A DNA stretch of 64,000 nt from contig NZ_JAMQCO010000003.1 of NCBI RefSeq assembly GCF_023702225.1, positions 419,921-483,920 of the forward strand, given 5' to 3'. A model generated the notes under the pieces. That model was not told the origin of the DNA, made no database searches, and saw only the letters and a program-made list of their open reading frames with translations. Origin of the DNA: Aureimonas altamirensis (GTDB lineage: Bacteria > Pseudomonadota > Alphaproteobacteria > Rhizobiales > Rhizobiaceae). Positions 1 through 8,028 of this stretch are shown piece by piece. Made by a program: the position numbers and the translations under genes. Positions within the stretch are counted from its first letter, which is position 1. The number at the start of each line of letters is the position of its first letter.

Positions 1-2
1 TG

Positions 3-146
3 GAGGAAGGCGGGACGGATGAGATCTTCACCCGCCCCAGGGCCGCCTATACCCGCAGCCTCATCGCCGCGGCCTTCGAGGCCGGGAACGCTCAGGCCGC
101 TTGGCGCGTCTCGTCCAGCGACGCCATGTCGATGACGAACCGGTAG
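3..146 (+). CDS. C-terminus of an oligopeptide/dipeptide ABC transporter ATP-binding protein (partial)
   Basis: Only the last 47 codons are inside the window, so the start lies upstream. The frame reads EEGGTDEIFTRPRAAYTRSL and continues into IAAAF, the tail seen in YejF/DppD/OppF-type ATPases, where the acceptor segment PxxxYTRxL follows the last nucleotide-binding strand. The protein would energise peptide import at the cytoplasmic face of the inner membrane. The stop TAG at 144-146 lies inside the 3' end of the convergent alcohol dehydrogenase gene, giving a 55-bp tail-to-tail overlap. Walker and signature motifs are not visible here, so the substrate class rests on the tail alone. Confidence 0.72.
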   Translation, partial: EEGGTDEIFTRPRAAYTRSLIAAAFEAGNAQAAWRVSSSDAMSMTNR

Positions 147-1159
147 TGCACGTCGCCCTTGACGGTTCTCTCGAAGGCTTCGTTGATATCCTTCATGCGG
201 ATCGTCTCGATATCGCAGACGATGCCATGCTCGGCACAGAAATCCAGCATCTCCTGCGTCTCGGCGATGCCTCCGATCAGCGATCCGGCCAGCGACCGTC
301 GCCGGAAGATCAGCGGGAAGCCGGCGACCGGCGGCTCGATGGGCTCCAGAACCCCCACGATGATCTGCGTGCCGTCGCGCTTCAGCGCGTTCGAGTAGGG
401 GTTCAGATCGTGCGGCACGGGCACGGTGTTCAACACGAAATCCAGCGTTCCGGCCACCGCACTCATCTGATCGTCGTCGGTCGACAGCACCACGTGGTGC
501 ACTCCGAGTGCGCGGGCCTCGGCCTCCTTCGACTTCGAGCGGGTGAACAGCGTCACCTCCGCGCCGAGCGCGACGCCGAACTTGATGGCCATGTGTCCGA
601 GCCCGCCGAGCCCGACGACGCCGAGCTTGTGGCCCTTGCCGACCTTCCAGTGGCGCAGCGGCGAATAGGTCGTGATGCCGGCGCACAGAAGGGGCGCCGC
701 GGCGGCCGGATCCAGCCCCTCCGGCATCCGCAGAACGAATGCCTCGCGAACGATGATCTGGTCGGAATAGCCGCCATAGGTCGGCAGGCCATCCTGCTTG
801 TCCGTGTCGGCATAGGTCTGCGTCATTCCCTTTTCGCAGTACTGTTCCAGTCCATCGGCGCAGGACGGGCAGTCCTGGCAGGAGTCGACCATGCAGCCGA
901 CGCCGACGCTGTCGCCCGGCTTGAATGCCGTGACGGCCGGGCCGACTTCGGTTACCCGCCCGACGATTTCATGTCCGGGGACCAGCGGATAGGTGGCGAA
1001 GCCCCAATCGTTGCGGGCCTGGTGGATATCGGAGTGGCAGACACCGCAGTGGGTGATCTCGATGCGAACATCGTCGTCCCGCAGGTCGCGCCGCTCGAAG
1101 CTCCACGGCTTTAGCGGCTCGTTGGCGGCCGTGCAGGCAAAGCCATAGCTCTGGATCAT
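92..1159 (-). CDS. Zinc-dependent NAD(P) alcohol dehydrogenase, YahK/cinnamyl alcohol dehydrogenase type
   Basis: A 355-residue medium-chain dehydrogenase that should reversibly reduce aldehydes to alcohols in the cytoplasm. The catalytic zinc site is visible as CGVCHSDIH near residue 38 followed by PGHE, the structural zinc site as four closely spaced cysteines near residues 90-112, and the coenzyme fold as GLGGLG near residue 184. I chose the ATG at 1159 because AAAGGATTGAAG stands just upstream; an in-frame start at 1228 would add 23 residues with no family counterpart. It is transcribed alone and overlaps the convergent ABC gene by 55 bp. The natural substrate cannot be read from the sequence. 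Confidence 0.9.
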   Translation of the reverse strand: MIQSYGFACTAANEPLKPWSFERRDLRDDDVRIEITHCGVCHSDIHQARNDWGFATYPLVPGHEIVGRVTEVGPAVTAFKPGDSVGVGCMVDSCQDCPSCADGLEQYCEKGMTQTYADTDKQDGLPTYGGYSDQIIVREAFVLRMPEGLDPAAAAPLLCAGITTYSPLRHWKVGKGHKLGVVGLGGLGHMAIKFGVALGAEVTLFTRSKSKEAEARALGVHHVVLSTDDDQMSAVAGTLDFVLNTVPVPHDLNPYSNALKRDGTQIIVGVLEPIEPPVAGFPLIFRRRSLAGSLIGGIAETQEMLDFCAEHGIVCDIETIRMKDINEAFERTVKGDVHYRFVIDMASLDETRQAA

Positions 1160-1255
1160 CTTCAATCCTTTCGGGTCGGGAAAAGTCGTATCCGAAGATA
1201 AGGTCCGCCGGTCGGATGGAAAGCGCAATCAGCCGAACTTCCGGCGGCTGCCAAA

Positions 1256-1882
1256 TCAGCTATCGCGCGGCCTATAGTCGTGGGAGTCAAGACATGCGTC
1301 GTAGAGGCTTCGCTCGATCCTGAACCAGTTCGTCTTGTCGATCCCGCGTTTCGACGAAGCGTTCTCTCCCGATGGGAAAGCGCAACAGATTTCGATCTGT
1401 CTGTTCTGGCACCGGGCAATATCCCTGACTTCGGCAACGACTTCGTGCAGATCCTGGTCCTGGCTGAAGAGTACCGCGACATCGAACTCCGACCGCCGCG
1501 CGCAGGCCACTAGATCGAGTGCGATCCGTATGTCGATCCCCTTCTCGCGACTGGAGCTTACGGTCGTGGTCGCTCCGTCGATCGTGACCTGCTCGTCGTG
1601 ATAGCGAATTTTTCGGGTTGTTACATTGATCCCGGCGCGCTTCATCGCAAGGACACGATTATTCCAGTAACCTGCCCATACCGGATCGCGCCGCGCATCG
1701 GGAACGCCGGTATAGAAACGTATCAAATTCGACCGCCAGCCATGTGCGGCACAGACAGCGGAATGCAGCTTGACGGGATCGTAGTTGGGGTGATGGTGGC
1801 CGAAAGCGTCCTTGGCATGACGATACAGGTTCTGGCCATCGAAAAAGGCCATCGCGATCTTCGCCGGCGCAACGTTCGACAT
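1256..1882 (-). CDS. NYN domain (PIN-like) RNase family protein
   Basis: A 208-residue soluble protein of the NYN/LabA-like group, whose fold resembles PIN-domain metal-dependent ribonucleases. The acidic metal-site positions are visible: the Asp in AFFDGQNLY near the N-terminus, the Asp in KGIDIRIALDLV in the middle, and SQDQDL after the next strand. No RNA-binding domain is attached. ATG 1882 is preferred over GTG 1894 because GTGGGG lies seven bases upstream. The gene begins directly after the terminator-like hairpin of the lpxK operon, so it either has its own promoter in that space or is reached by readthrough. The RNA target is unknown. Confidence 0.8.
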   Translation of the reverse strand: MSNVAPAKIAMAFFDGQNLYRHAKDAFGHHHPNYDPVKLHSAVCAAHGWRSNLIRFYTGVPDARRDPVWAGYWNNRVLAMKRAGINVTTRKIRYHDEQVTIDGATTTVSSSREKGIDIRIALDLVACARRSEFDVAVLFSQDQDLHEVVAEVRDIARCQNRQIEICCAFPSGENASSKRGIDKTNWFRIERSLYDACLDSHDYRPRDS

Positions 1883-1899
1883 ACGCGACCCCACAAATG

Positions 1900-1944
1900 A
1901 AAACCCCGCCGGGGACCGCCATGAGGCGGCCAGGTCCGACGGGG
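1900..1944 (-). terminator. Rho-independent terminator for the waaA-lpxK operon
   Basis: Read on the minus strand, CCCCG then GGACC pair with GGTCC then CGGGG around an inner CCGCC/GGCGG stem, and the hairpin is followed directly by TTTT at 1903-1900. It lies about 85 bases after the lpxK stop and ends just before the NYN gene. Confidence 0.6.
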
Positions 1945-2027
1945 AGCAAGTAAGGCTTGTTTGCGCTCTTTGACGAGCCGGGTCAATAAACTACTGGTTG
2001 CATTTTCCCGGGTCGTATCGTCCGCCG

Positions 2028-3056
2028 CTAGCCGAACTTCCGGCGGTGGAAGGCTTCGCGCGTTTCGGCCACGAAGCGGGCGCCGAGGGTCGAAGGCTCG
2101 AAGACGAGATCGACGTCCAGTACGCTCGTCTCGGCCAGAAGCCGCTGCGCGGAATCGCCCTCCCCCGCCATGCGCACGGCGTCCTTGCGCGTGGTGACGA
2201 GGTGCAGCGCGTCGCGCGCGGCATCGGCCATCAGTTCCGAGATTTCCGCCGGCTGCAACGGGTGATGATCCGGAAAATCGCGCGTTCGCACGAGGTCCGC
2301 TCCGGCGGCGCGCAACGATCGATAGAATTTCTCCGGATCGGCAATGCCCGCGAACGCCAGCACCCGCCGTCCGGCAAGCGCATGGGCAAGCGGCTCCAGG
2401 CGCGCCTCGAAGACGGGCTTGCCGCCCCGTGCGGTCAGGCGGATGGCCTGTGCCCCGGCGGCGCCCTCCCCGATCACCAGGAGGGCATCCGCGTGGCGGA
2501 TCTGGTCTTTCAGTGGAGCGCGCAGAGGGCCGGACGGCACCACCTGCCCGTTTCCGAGCCCACGCCCGGCATCGATGGCCAGAAGAGCGAAGTCGATCCG
2601 CAGCCGGGCGCTCTGGAAGCCATCGTCCATGATGATGAAATCGACGCCGGCGGTCTCCATCAGGAAACGCGCGCCTGCGCCCCTGTCCTTCGCCACCACG
2701 GTCGGGGCCCGGGCCGCCAGAAGCAGGGGCTCGTCGCCGACGAGCCGCGCCGCATGGGCGGTCGGATCCACAAGCAGCGGACCGGCGGCAGACCCGCCAT
2801 AGCCGCGCGACAAAAAGCCGGGGCGCAGGCCGCAAGCTTCCGCTGCGCCTGCCATGGCCAACGCCGTCGGCGTCTTCCCGCCGCCGCCGACCGTAAAATT
2901 ACCGACGCACAGGACGGGTGCGTCCACCGCCTCGCGGACCCCCCGGTCCATGCGCCGACGCGCGATCGACCCGTAGACCGCAGACACGGGCCGCAACGCC
3001 ATCGCCGCCCATTGCGGCCCACCCCACCAGAAGGCAGGGGTTTCGCCACCCATCAT
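2028..3056 (-). CDS. lpxK: Tetraacyldisaccharide 4'-kinase LpxK
   Basis: Phosphorylates the 4' position of the tetraacyl disaccharide to make lipid IVA, the sixth step of lipid A synthesis, at the inner membrane. The 342-residue length is normal. A single N-terminal hydrophobic/amphipathic stretch is followed by the P-loop GNFTVGGGGKTPT near residues 52-64, and the family segment DDGFQS lies near residue 144. The ATG at 3056 overlaps the waaA stop as ATGA, so the two genes are translationally coupled. It is the last gene of the acyltransferase-waaA-lpxK run and is followed by a terminator-like hairpin. Confidence 0.96.
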   Translation of the reverse strand: MMGGETPAFWWGGPQWAAMALRPVSAVYGSIARRRMDRGVREAVDAPVLCVGNFTVGGGGKTPTALAMAGAAEACGLRPGFLSRGYGGSAAGPLLVDPTAHAARLVGDEPLLLAARAPTVVAKDRGAGARFLMETAGVDFIIMDDGFQSARLRIDFALLAIDAGRGLGNGQVVPSGPLRAPLKDQIRHADALLVIGEGAAGAQAIRLTARGGKPVFEARLEPLAHALAGRRVLAFAGIADPEKFYRSLRAAGADLVRTRDFPDHHPLQPAEISELMADAARDALHLVTTRKDAVRMAGEGDSAQRLLAETSVLDVDLVFEPSTLGARFVAETREAFHRRKFG

Positions 3057-4387
3057 CGGCGCGGATCGCCGCGCTGCCGACGCTCGAAGTTGAGGGCGAG
3101 GCGCAGCGGGTGCAGGAATGGCTCCAGCGCCTGCATCGTGCGGGACAGGGCGCCGCGCATTTCCTGCACGCTCGCCTTGCCGGCGGCGCTCATCGCGGCG
3201 CGCGCCTCGGCATCCGTCAGGAGAAGCTCGACCTCTTCGGCCAGTTGCCCGCCGTCCTTGACGATACGCGCGCCGCCGTTCTTGATCAGGCGCTGATAGA
3301 TGTCCCGGAAGTTCTGGACATAACGCCCGGACAGGACGGCCGTGCCCAGCATCGCGGCTTCGAGCGGGTTCTGCCCGCCCTCCCCGGCCAGGGAACGGCC
3401 CACGAAGGCCACCTCCGTCAGACGCAGATAGAGGCCCATCTCTCCGACCGTGTCGCCCAGATAGATATCGGTGGTCGGGTCGGGCATTTCCCCCTGCGAG
3501 CGGCGGGCGACGCGCAAGCCCCTGGCCGTCAGTTCCCTGGCGATCTCCGGCGCGCGCTCCACGTGGCGCGGCACGATGATCGTCATCAGGCGCGGTAGCC
3601 GCTCGGCGACCGTGCGATGCACGTCGGCGATGATCGTCTCCTCGCCGGCATGGGTGGAAACGGCGGCGAAGGTGGGACGCCGGGCAATGGCCTGCGCCAG
3701 CGCCAGGGCTGCCTCGCGGTCCGGCAAAGGCGGCGGCGCCGTATCGGCCTTGAGGTTGCCGGCCACCGTGACGCTGCGGGCGCCCAGCATGTGGAACCGC
3801 TCGCCGTCGACGTCCGACTGCGCCACGATCTGCGAAAGGTTCTCAAGGAGGGCCTCGGCCAGCGCCGGCACGGCGCGCCAGCGCCGGAAGGAACGGTCCG
3901 ACAGACGCGCATTGACCAGCACCTGCGGTATGCGACGCTTGGTCAGTTCCATCAGCGTCATCGGCCAGATCTCGCTTTCCGCGACGATGGCGAGATCGGG
4001 CCGCCAATGGTCCAGGAAGCGCCCCACGGATGGCTTCAGGTCCAGCGGCACATACTGGTGGATGACGGCGTCGGACAGGCGCTCCCGCACGATGGCGGCC
4101 GAGGTGACGGTGCCCGTCGTCATGACGATGTTGAAGCCTTCGTTGGCGATCTCGCGCACCAGCGGCGCGACGGCCGCGCTTTCGCCGATGGAAGCGGCGT
4201 GGATCCACACCAGCGGCCCGCCCTCGGGGCGTTCGGCATCGGTGAAGCCATATCGCTCGCGCCGTCGCCGGGGGTCTTCCTTGCCGCGTGCCGCCCGCCA
4301 GCCGACATAGGCTCCAAGCATCGGATATGCGAGGGACCCGACAAGCCTGTACGTGGTCAGAACGCCACGCGCCCAGCCGTCACTCAT
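3053..4387 (-). CDS. waaA: 3-deoxy-D-manno-octulosonic acid (Kdo) transferase WaaA
   Basis: Adds Kdo from CMP-Kdo to lipid IVA at the inner membrane, the first step of inner-core lipopolysaccharide. The protein has 444 residues, slightly longer than most, with an N-terminal membrane anchor (TYRLVGSLAYPMLGAYVG), the glycosyltransferase-N region with WIHAASIGE near residue 60, and a GT-B C-terminal half containing the nucleotide-sugar loop EGGQNPLEAA. It overlaps the upstream acyltransferase gene by 8 bp and lpxK by 4 bp, which indicates one transcript for the lipid A/Kdo block. Confidence 0.96.
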   Translation of the reverse strand: MSDGWARGVLTTYRLVGSLAYPMLGAYVGWRAARGKEDPRRRRERYGFTDAERPEGGPLVWIHAASIGESAAVAPLVREIANEGFNIVMTTGTVTSAAIVRERLSDAVIHQYVPLDLKPSVGRFLDHWRPDLAIVAESEIWPMTLMELTKRRIPQVLVNARLSDRSFRRWRAVPALAEALLENLSQIVAQSDVDGERFHMLGARSVTVAGNLKADTAPPPLPDREAALALAQAIARRPTFAAVSTHAGEETIIADVHRTVAERLPRLMTIIVPRHVERAPEIARELTARGLRVARRSQGEMPDPTTDIYLGDTVGEMGLYLRLTEVAFVGRSLAGEGGQNPLEAAMLGTAVLSGRYVQNFRDIYQRLIKNGGARIVKDGGQLAEEVELLLTDAEARAAMSAAGKASVQEMRGALSRTMQALEPFLHPLRLALNFERRQRGDPRR

Positions 4388-5183
4388 GCGCGATACCTGC
4401 CTCTGCCTGAACGCCGTCGGCCAATGCGATGGCGCGGCGGTTGGCCGTTTCTATGGCCAGCGTGACCTGCCGGCGGATTTCTTCCATCGTCGCATCGTCG
4501 GCATCGGCAGGAACATGGATGGGCTCTCCCATCCACACGGCCATCCGGCCCAGCGGCAGCGGAATCGTGGTCTTGTCCCAGCTACGCTGCACGACATGCC
4601 TGCGGCTCGTCACCGCGGCGGCGGGAATGATCGGGCGGCCGGACAGGCGCGCCAGCGTCACCACCCCAAGACCGGCCTCCCGCGGGGTGCCCTTCGGAAC
4701 ATCGGCGATCATGCAGACGCCGTATCCCTCCTTGAGGAAGCGCCGAAGCTGGATCAGCGCCTTCACGCCGCCCTTTTCGGACGCTGCGTGCCGGACCCGT
4801 CCGCCCGACCCGCGCACGGTGCCGATACCGAACCGCTCGACGACGTCGGCGTTGATGGCCGCATCCACATTGCGCGACAGGAGCGCCACATAAGGCAATT
4901 CGCGAGGCCTGAAGAAGGGGGCCAGAAGGTGCTGGCCATGCCAAAGCGCAACGATAGCGGGATGCTCCCTGGCCAGGATGCCGCGCCAGTCGGACGAGCC
5001 GTCCGCGATGCGCTGCGTGGCCCGGATCGCCTGGAGCACGCCGTATATGGCGGCCCCGCCGATGCGCACCGCCGCGCCGGAACGGCCGAGCGCGCGCAGT
5101 TTCCGGCGCAGGAAGCGCCGCCTGTCCCCGCGCTGTCTGCCGGTCTCGCCCTGCTGGTCGTCCGATGGCACGCCGTCTCTCAT
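4380..5183 (-). CDS. DUF374 lysophospholipid/lipid A-type acyltransferase family protein
   Basis: A 267-residue member of the DUF374 family, related to lysophospholipid acyltransferases and placed beside Kdo-transferase genes in many alphaproteobacteria. Visible family features are IVALWHGQ near residue 70, the charged loop ALLSRNVDAA, the segment VRGSGGR, and ADVPKGTPREA. It probably acylates a lipid A or Kdo-lipid intermediate, but that is inferred from position. ATG 5183 is preferred: upstream sequence in this frame has no resemblance to the family and overlaps the DUF4170 gene in another frame. The 3' end overlaps waaA by 8 bp. Confidence 0.85.
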   Translation of the reverse strand: MRDGVPSDDQQGETGRQRGDRRRFLRRKLRALGRSGAAVRIGGAAIYGVLQAIRATQRIADGSSDWRGILAREHPAIVALWHGQHLLAPFFRPRELPYVALLSRNVDAAINADVVERFGIGTVRGSGGRVRHAASEKGGVKALIQLRRFLKEGYGVCMIADVPKGTPREAGLGVVTLARLSGRPIIPAAAVTSRRHVVQRSWDKTTIPLPLGRMAVWMGEPIHVPADADDATMEEIRRQVTLAIETANRRAIALADGVQAEAGIAHE

Positions 5184-5202
5184 CACCCGTGGCAGCCGCG
5201 CA

Positions 5203-5442
5203 TCATGCGCCTGCTTCCGGCTCCAGCAGACGGTGCATATGCACGATGAAGTAGCGCATGGCGGCATTGTCCACCGTAGCCTGCGCCTTGCCACGCCACG
5301 CCGCCAGCGCGGACGAGTAGTCGGGGAAGATGCCGACGATGTCGAGGTCGGCGAGGTTGCGGAAGGAAAGACCGTCGAGGCTTTCCAACTCGCCACCGAA
5401 AACCAGATGCAGCCTCTGCTTGGGGATGCTCTCTTCAATCAT
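5203..5442 (-). CDS. DUF4170 small protein
   Basis: A 79-residue soluble protein of the DUF4170 family, which in Hyphomicrobiales typically lies between the CysQ-like phosphatase and the DUF374 acyltransferase. The sequence has a mixed alpha/beta look, with VFGGELESL at the front, GIFPDYSSALAAW in the middle and MRYFIVHMHRLL near the end. AAGGA stands about nine bases before the ATG. It lies 57 bases after the phosphatase gene and 19 bases before the acyltransferase gene, so it should share their transcript. No biochemical function is known to me. Confidence 0.85.
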   Translation of the reverse strand: MIEESIPKQRLHLVFGGELESLDGLSFRNLADLDIVGIFPDYSSALAAWRGKAQATVDNAAMRYFIVHMHRLLEPEAGA

Positions 5443-5499
5443 CGTCAGTCGTCCTTGTCGGCCATGCTGCTCTCGCCGGGATGCTTGCCACGAAACCGG

Positions 5500-6285
5500 C
5501 TATTCGTGCAAGGAAGCAGCGATCTCCTGCAGGCGCGGCAGCACGCCCATTCCACCGGCGACCAGCAGGCCGTGGCGTCGTGGCGTCAAGTTGTAGTTGT
5601 GGCGCTGGCCGGCGGCATTCAGCAGCGCGCCGCCCGCCCTGTCCAGGATCAGGTCGGCGGCCGCGATATCCCAATCGTTCGCCCTCGGCTGGACGATGGT
5701 TCCGTCGAGCCGGCCGCGCGCCACCTGCGCCAGACGATAGGCGAGAGAGGGTATGGACGGGGCGAGGTCGATGTTCGCCGTATCCGCCGCGCCCAACCGG
5801 CGCCGGACGCCATCGGGCAGGGACAGCGTCATGCGGCCCTCGGCCGCCTGCGGCAGCTCTGCAAGCGGCTGGCCGTTGACGAGCGCCGGTCCGTCGGCGA
5901 TGGCGGTGAAGATCTCGCCGGTGACGGGAGCGTGGATCACGCCATGCGTCGGGCGGCCGCCCTCGATGATGGCCAGGGCCACGCACCAGGTGGTTTCGCC
6001 GCGCAGGAACGACCTCGTTCCGTCGATCGGATCGACAACGAAAAAGCGTTCCTCGGAGCCGCTGGGCGGCTCTGCAGCCGTCTCTTCCGAGACCCAGCCG
6101 TAGCGCGGCCGCGCGGAAAACAGGAAGTCCCGCAGGAAGCCGTCGACGGCAAGGTCCGCCTGGCTGACGGGAGAGTTTCCCTCCTTCCAGAACACCTCCG
6201 GATCGCGCCTGAAATAATCGAGCGCGATCCGCGCGGCCTCGCCGGCCGCACGTTGGAGCAGGACGAGATCGTCGACGGATCGCAC
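5500..6285 (-). CDS. Inositol monophosphatase-family protein, CysQ-like 3'(2'),5'-bisphosphate nucleotidase
   Basis: A Mg-dependent phosphatase of the IMPase superfamily, 261 residues. The metal-site motifs are visible in order: WVSEE, then VDPIDGTRSF, then DWDIAAADLIL with the final metal aspartate. In rhizobia this locus is often annotated as 3'(2'),5'-bisphosphate nucleotidase, which removes the PAP by-product of sulfate assimilation; inositol phosphate as substrate cannot be excluded. I chose GTG 6285, two bases after the tldE stop and preceded by GGGG; an ATG at 6333 would overlap tldE by 46 bp and add a low-complexity basic leader. Confidence 0.85.
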   Translation of the reverse strand: MRSVDDLVLLQRAAGEAARIALDYFRRDPEVFWKEGNSPVSQADLAVDGFLRDFLFSARPRYGWVSEETAAEPPSGSEERFFVVDPIDGTRSFLRGETTWCVALAIIEGGRPTHGVIHAPVTGEIFTAIADGPALVNGQPLAELPQAAEGRMTLSLPDGVRRRLGAADTANIDLAPSIPSLAYRLAQVARGRLDGTIVQPRANDWDIAAADLILDRAGGALLNAAGQRHNYNLTPRRHGLLVAGGMGVLPRLQEIAASLHE

Positions 6286-6287
6286 GC

Positions 6288-7625
6288 CTAGACCCCGGCC
6301 ACGGTCATCTCGCCGACCCCGATGGTCGGGCACATGATCGGGAAGCGCCTGTCCACGTCGTCTCCGGGGGATATCTTGAGGAGCATGTCGGCAAGATTGC
6401 CGGCAATGGTGAATTCTGCCACGGGCTCGGCAAGCTGACCACCCCGGATGCGGAATCCGGATGCCCCCCGCGAGTAGTCGCCCGTTACCAGATCGGCCCC
6501 ATGCCCGATCAGTTCGGTGACGTAGATGCCCCCTTCAGCTTCCGCCAGAAGCTCCGCAACGGGACGTTGACCGCCCGACAGAATGACATTGGAAGCCGAG
6601 GGAGAGACGCCGCCGCCGCTGCGGGAAGCCCGCCCGTTAGGCTCCAGACCCAGTTCGCGGGCGGTGGCGCCGTCCAGCAACCAGTTGACGAGGACGCCGT
6701 CCGTGACCAGCTGCAGCGCCGCCGCAGCCGCGCCCTCGCCATCGAACGAACGGGAGCCCCAGCCGCGGGCCAGAAGCGGATCGTCCGTTATCGAGATGGT
6801 GTCCGGCAGGATGCGCATGCCCATCCGCTTGCGCAGGAAGCTCGTTCCGCGGGCGATGGCCGCACCGTTTATGGCGCCGACCAGATGGCCGATCAGCCCT
6901 CGCGCCATGCGCGGATCGAAAACGACGGGATAGCGGCCCGTTTCGATCTTTGCCGGGTTCACGCGGCGCACCGTCCGCTCGCCGGCATTCCGGCCGATCG
7001 TCTCGGATGAGTCGAGGTCGGAATAATGGATGCGGGAATCGAAATCGTGGTCCCGCTGCATCGCGGTGCCTTCGCCCGCGATCACATTGACCGAGCGCGA
7101 ATAGGCCGAGCGCGCACGTGTTCCGGAAAAGCCGTCCGAGGTTACCAGCACGAAGCCGCCGAACCCGCATGAGGCGCTGGCTCCGCCCGAATTCGTCACG
7201 CCCGCGACCGAACGGGCGGCTGCTTCCAGCGCCTGCGCCTGCTCGATCAGGTCGACGGTGGCGATATCGGTATCGTCGTAAAGGTCGAGATCGGGAAATT
7301 CCGTGGCGAGCCTGTCCGGCTCGGCAAGGCCGGCATACGGGTCGGCGGGAGACACGCGCGCCATGGCGACGGCGCGTTCAGCGGCCTTGTCGAGATCTCC
7401 GGACAGGTCGGCATTGACGGTCGCCACGCGCCTGTCCACGAAAACCCGTAGGGACATGCTGTCGGATTCGGACGATTCCGCCTCCTCGAGCTTGCCGAGG
7501 CGGACCTGAACCGCGCGCGACCGCGATTGCGATATCGCCGCGTCCGCACCATCGGCCCCGTGGCGCAAGGCTGCGCGAATGATGTCCTGTCCCGCGTTCA
7601 GGAGGCGTTCTGTCTTTTCGTGCAT
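6288..7625 (-). CDS. pmbA: TldE/PmbA-family metalloprotease subunit
   Basis: A 445-residue TldD/PmbA-superfamily protein. TldE (PmbA) pairs with TldD, which carries the HExxxH zinc motif; no such motif is visible here, as expected for the TldE partner. Family landmarks include VNADLSGD near residue 77, a central PVVFDPRMARGLIGHL segment, and the glycine-rich C-terminal half with GIYVTELIGHGADLVTGDYS. TldD/E degrade flexible peptides and process some modified peptides in the cytoplasm. The downstream CysQ-like gene starts two bases after its stop, so the genes from here to lpxK probably form one long minus-strand operon. tldD itself is not in the window. Confidence 0.92.
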   Translation of the reverse strand: MHEKTERLLNAGQDIIRAALRHGADGADAAISQSRSRAVQVRLGKLEEAESSESDSMSLRVFVDRRVATVNADLSGDLDKAAERAVAMARVSPADPYAGLAEPDRLATEFPDLDLYDDTDIATVDLIEQAQALEAAARSVAGVTNSGGASASCGFGGFVLVTSDGFSGTRARSAYSRSVNVIAGEGTAMQRDHDFDSRIHYSDLDSSETIGRNAGERTVRRVNPAKIETGRYPVVFDPRMARGLIGHLVGAINGAAIARGTSFLRKRMGMRILPDTISITDDPLLARGWGSRSFDGEGAAAAALQLVTDGVLVNWLLDGATARELGLEPNGRASRSGGGVSPSASNVILSGGQRPVAELLAEAEGGIYVTELIGHGADLVTGDYSRGASGFRIRGGQLAEPVAEFTIAGNLADMLLKISPGDDVDRRFPIMCPTIGVGEMTVAGV

Positions 7626-7696
7626 GGATTCGGCCCGGAATTCTTCCCGTCCACATGTATCAGTTGGTCGTCATCCATCAACCCGGCGCATGCCGT

Positions 7697-7906
7697 TCAG
7701 GCCTTTGACAGTTCCGATTCGGACTTGAGCGCCTTCGCGCCGTCCTCCTGCACGACAAGATAGGCAGGATTGTCCTTGTCGGCGTCCCTCGTGATCGCCT
7801 TTCCCTTGATCGTACGGGTGACCTTTTCGGTGAACTTTTCCTCGACCTTTCCCTCGGCAGTGCCGTTGCCCCACGTCCAAGTCACCTTCTGTCCCTTGCG
7901 ATACAT
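7697..7906 (-). CDS. DUF2945 small Tudor-like protein
   Basis: A 69-residue soluble basic protein starting MYRKGQKVTWTWG and continuing with repeated KVxxKFTEKVTRTIKGK-type strands, the pattern of the DUF2945 (hypervirulence-associated Tudor-like) family. The small SH3/Tudor-like barrel is thought to bind nucleic acid or peptide, but the role is not established. It is divergent from topoisomerase IB, and both families are frequently stress-induced in alphaproteobacteria. ATG 7906 gives the normal family length; the longer in-frame leader has no family likeness. Confidence 0.85.
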   Translation of the reverse strand: MYRKGQKVTWTWGNGTAEGKVEEKFTEKVTRTIKGKAITRDADKDNPAYLVVQEDGAKALKSESELSKA

Positions 7907-7982
7907 CGCGCGCACTCCCGGTCTTGCGTTCATGAGGGGCAATCGTGCGGACGGACACGCGTTCCCGGGACACGTCGCCGCA

Positions 7983-8008
7983 GGAACCGGCATGGCGCAC
8001 CGCCCGTT
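7983..8008 (+). promoter_or_regulatory. EcfG-type general stress promoter of topoisomerase IB
   Basis: GGAAC at 7983-7987 and CGTT at 8005-8008 are 17 bases apart. This matches GGAAC-N16/17-CGTT, the sequence recognised by EcfG sigma factors of the alphaproteobacterial general stress response. The predicted start of transcription falls near 8015, just before the ribosome binding site of the topoisomerase gene. Confidence 0.65.
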
Positions 8009-8028
8009 TCCAATGGCCGGAGCGGATG

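Noticed and set aside
7906..7965. EcfG-type promoter for DUF2945 on the minus strand
   Set aside because: GTTCC at 7961 is present, but the expected AACG at the right distance is not (AATCG instead), so the match is too weak.
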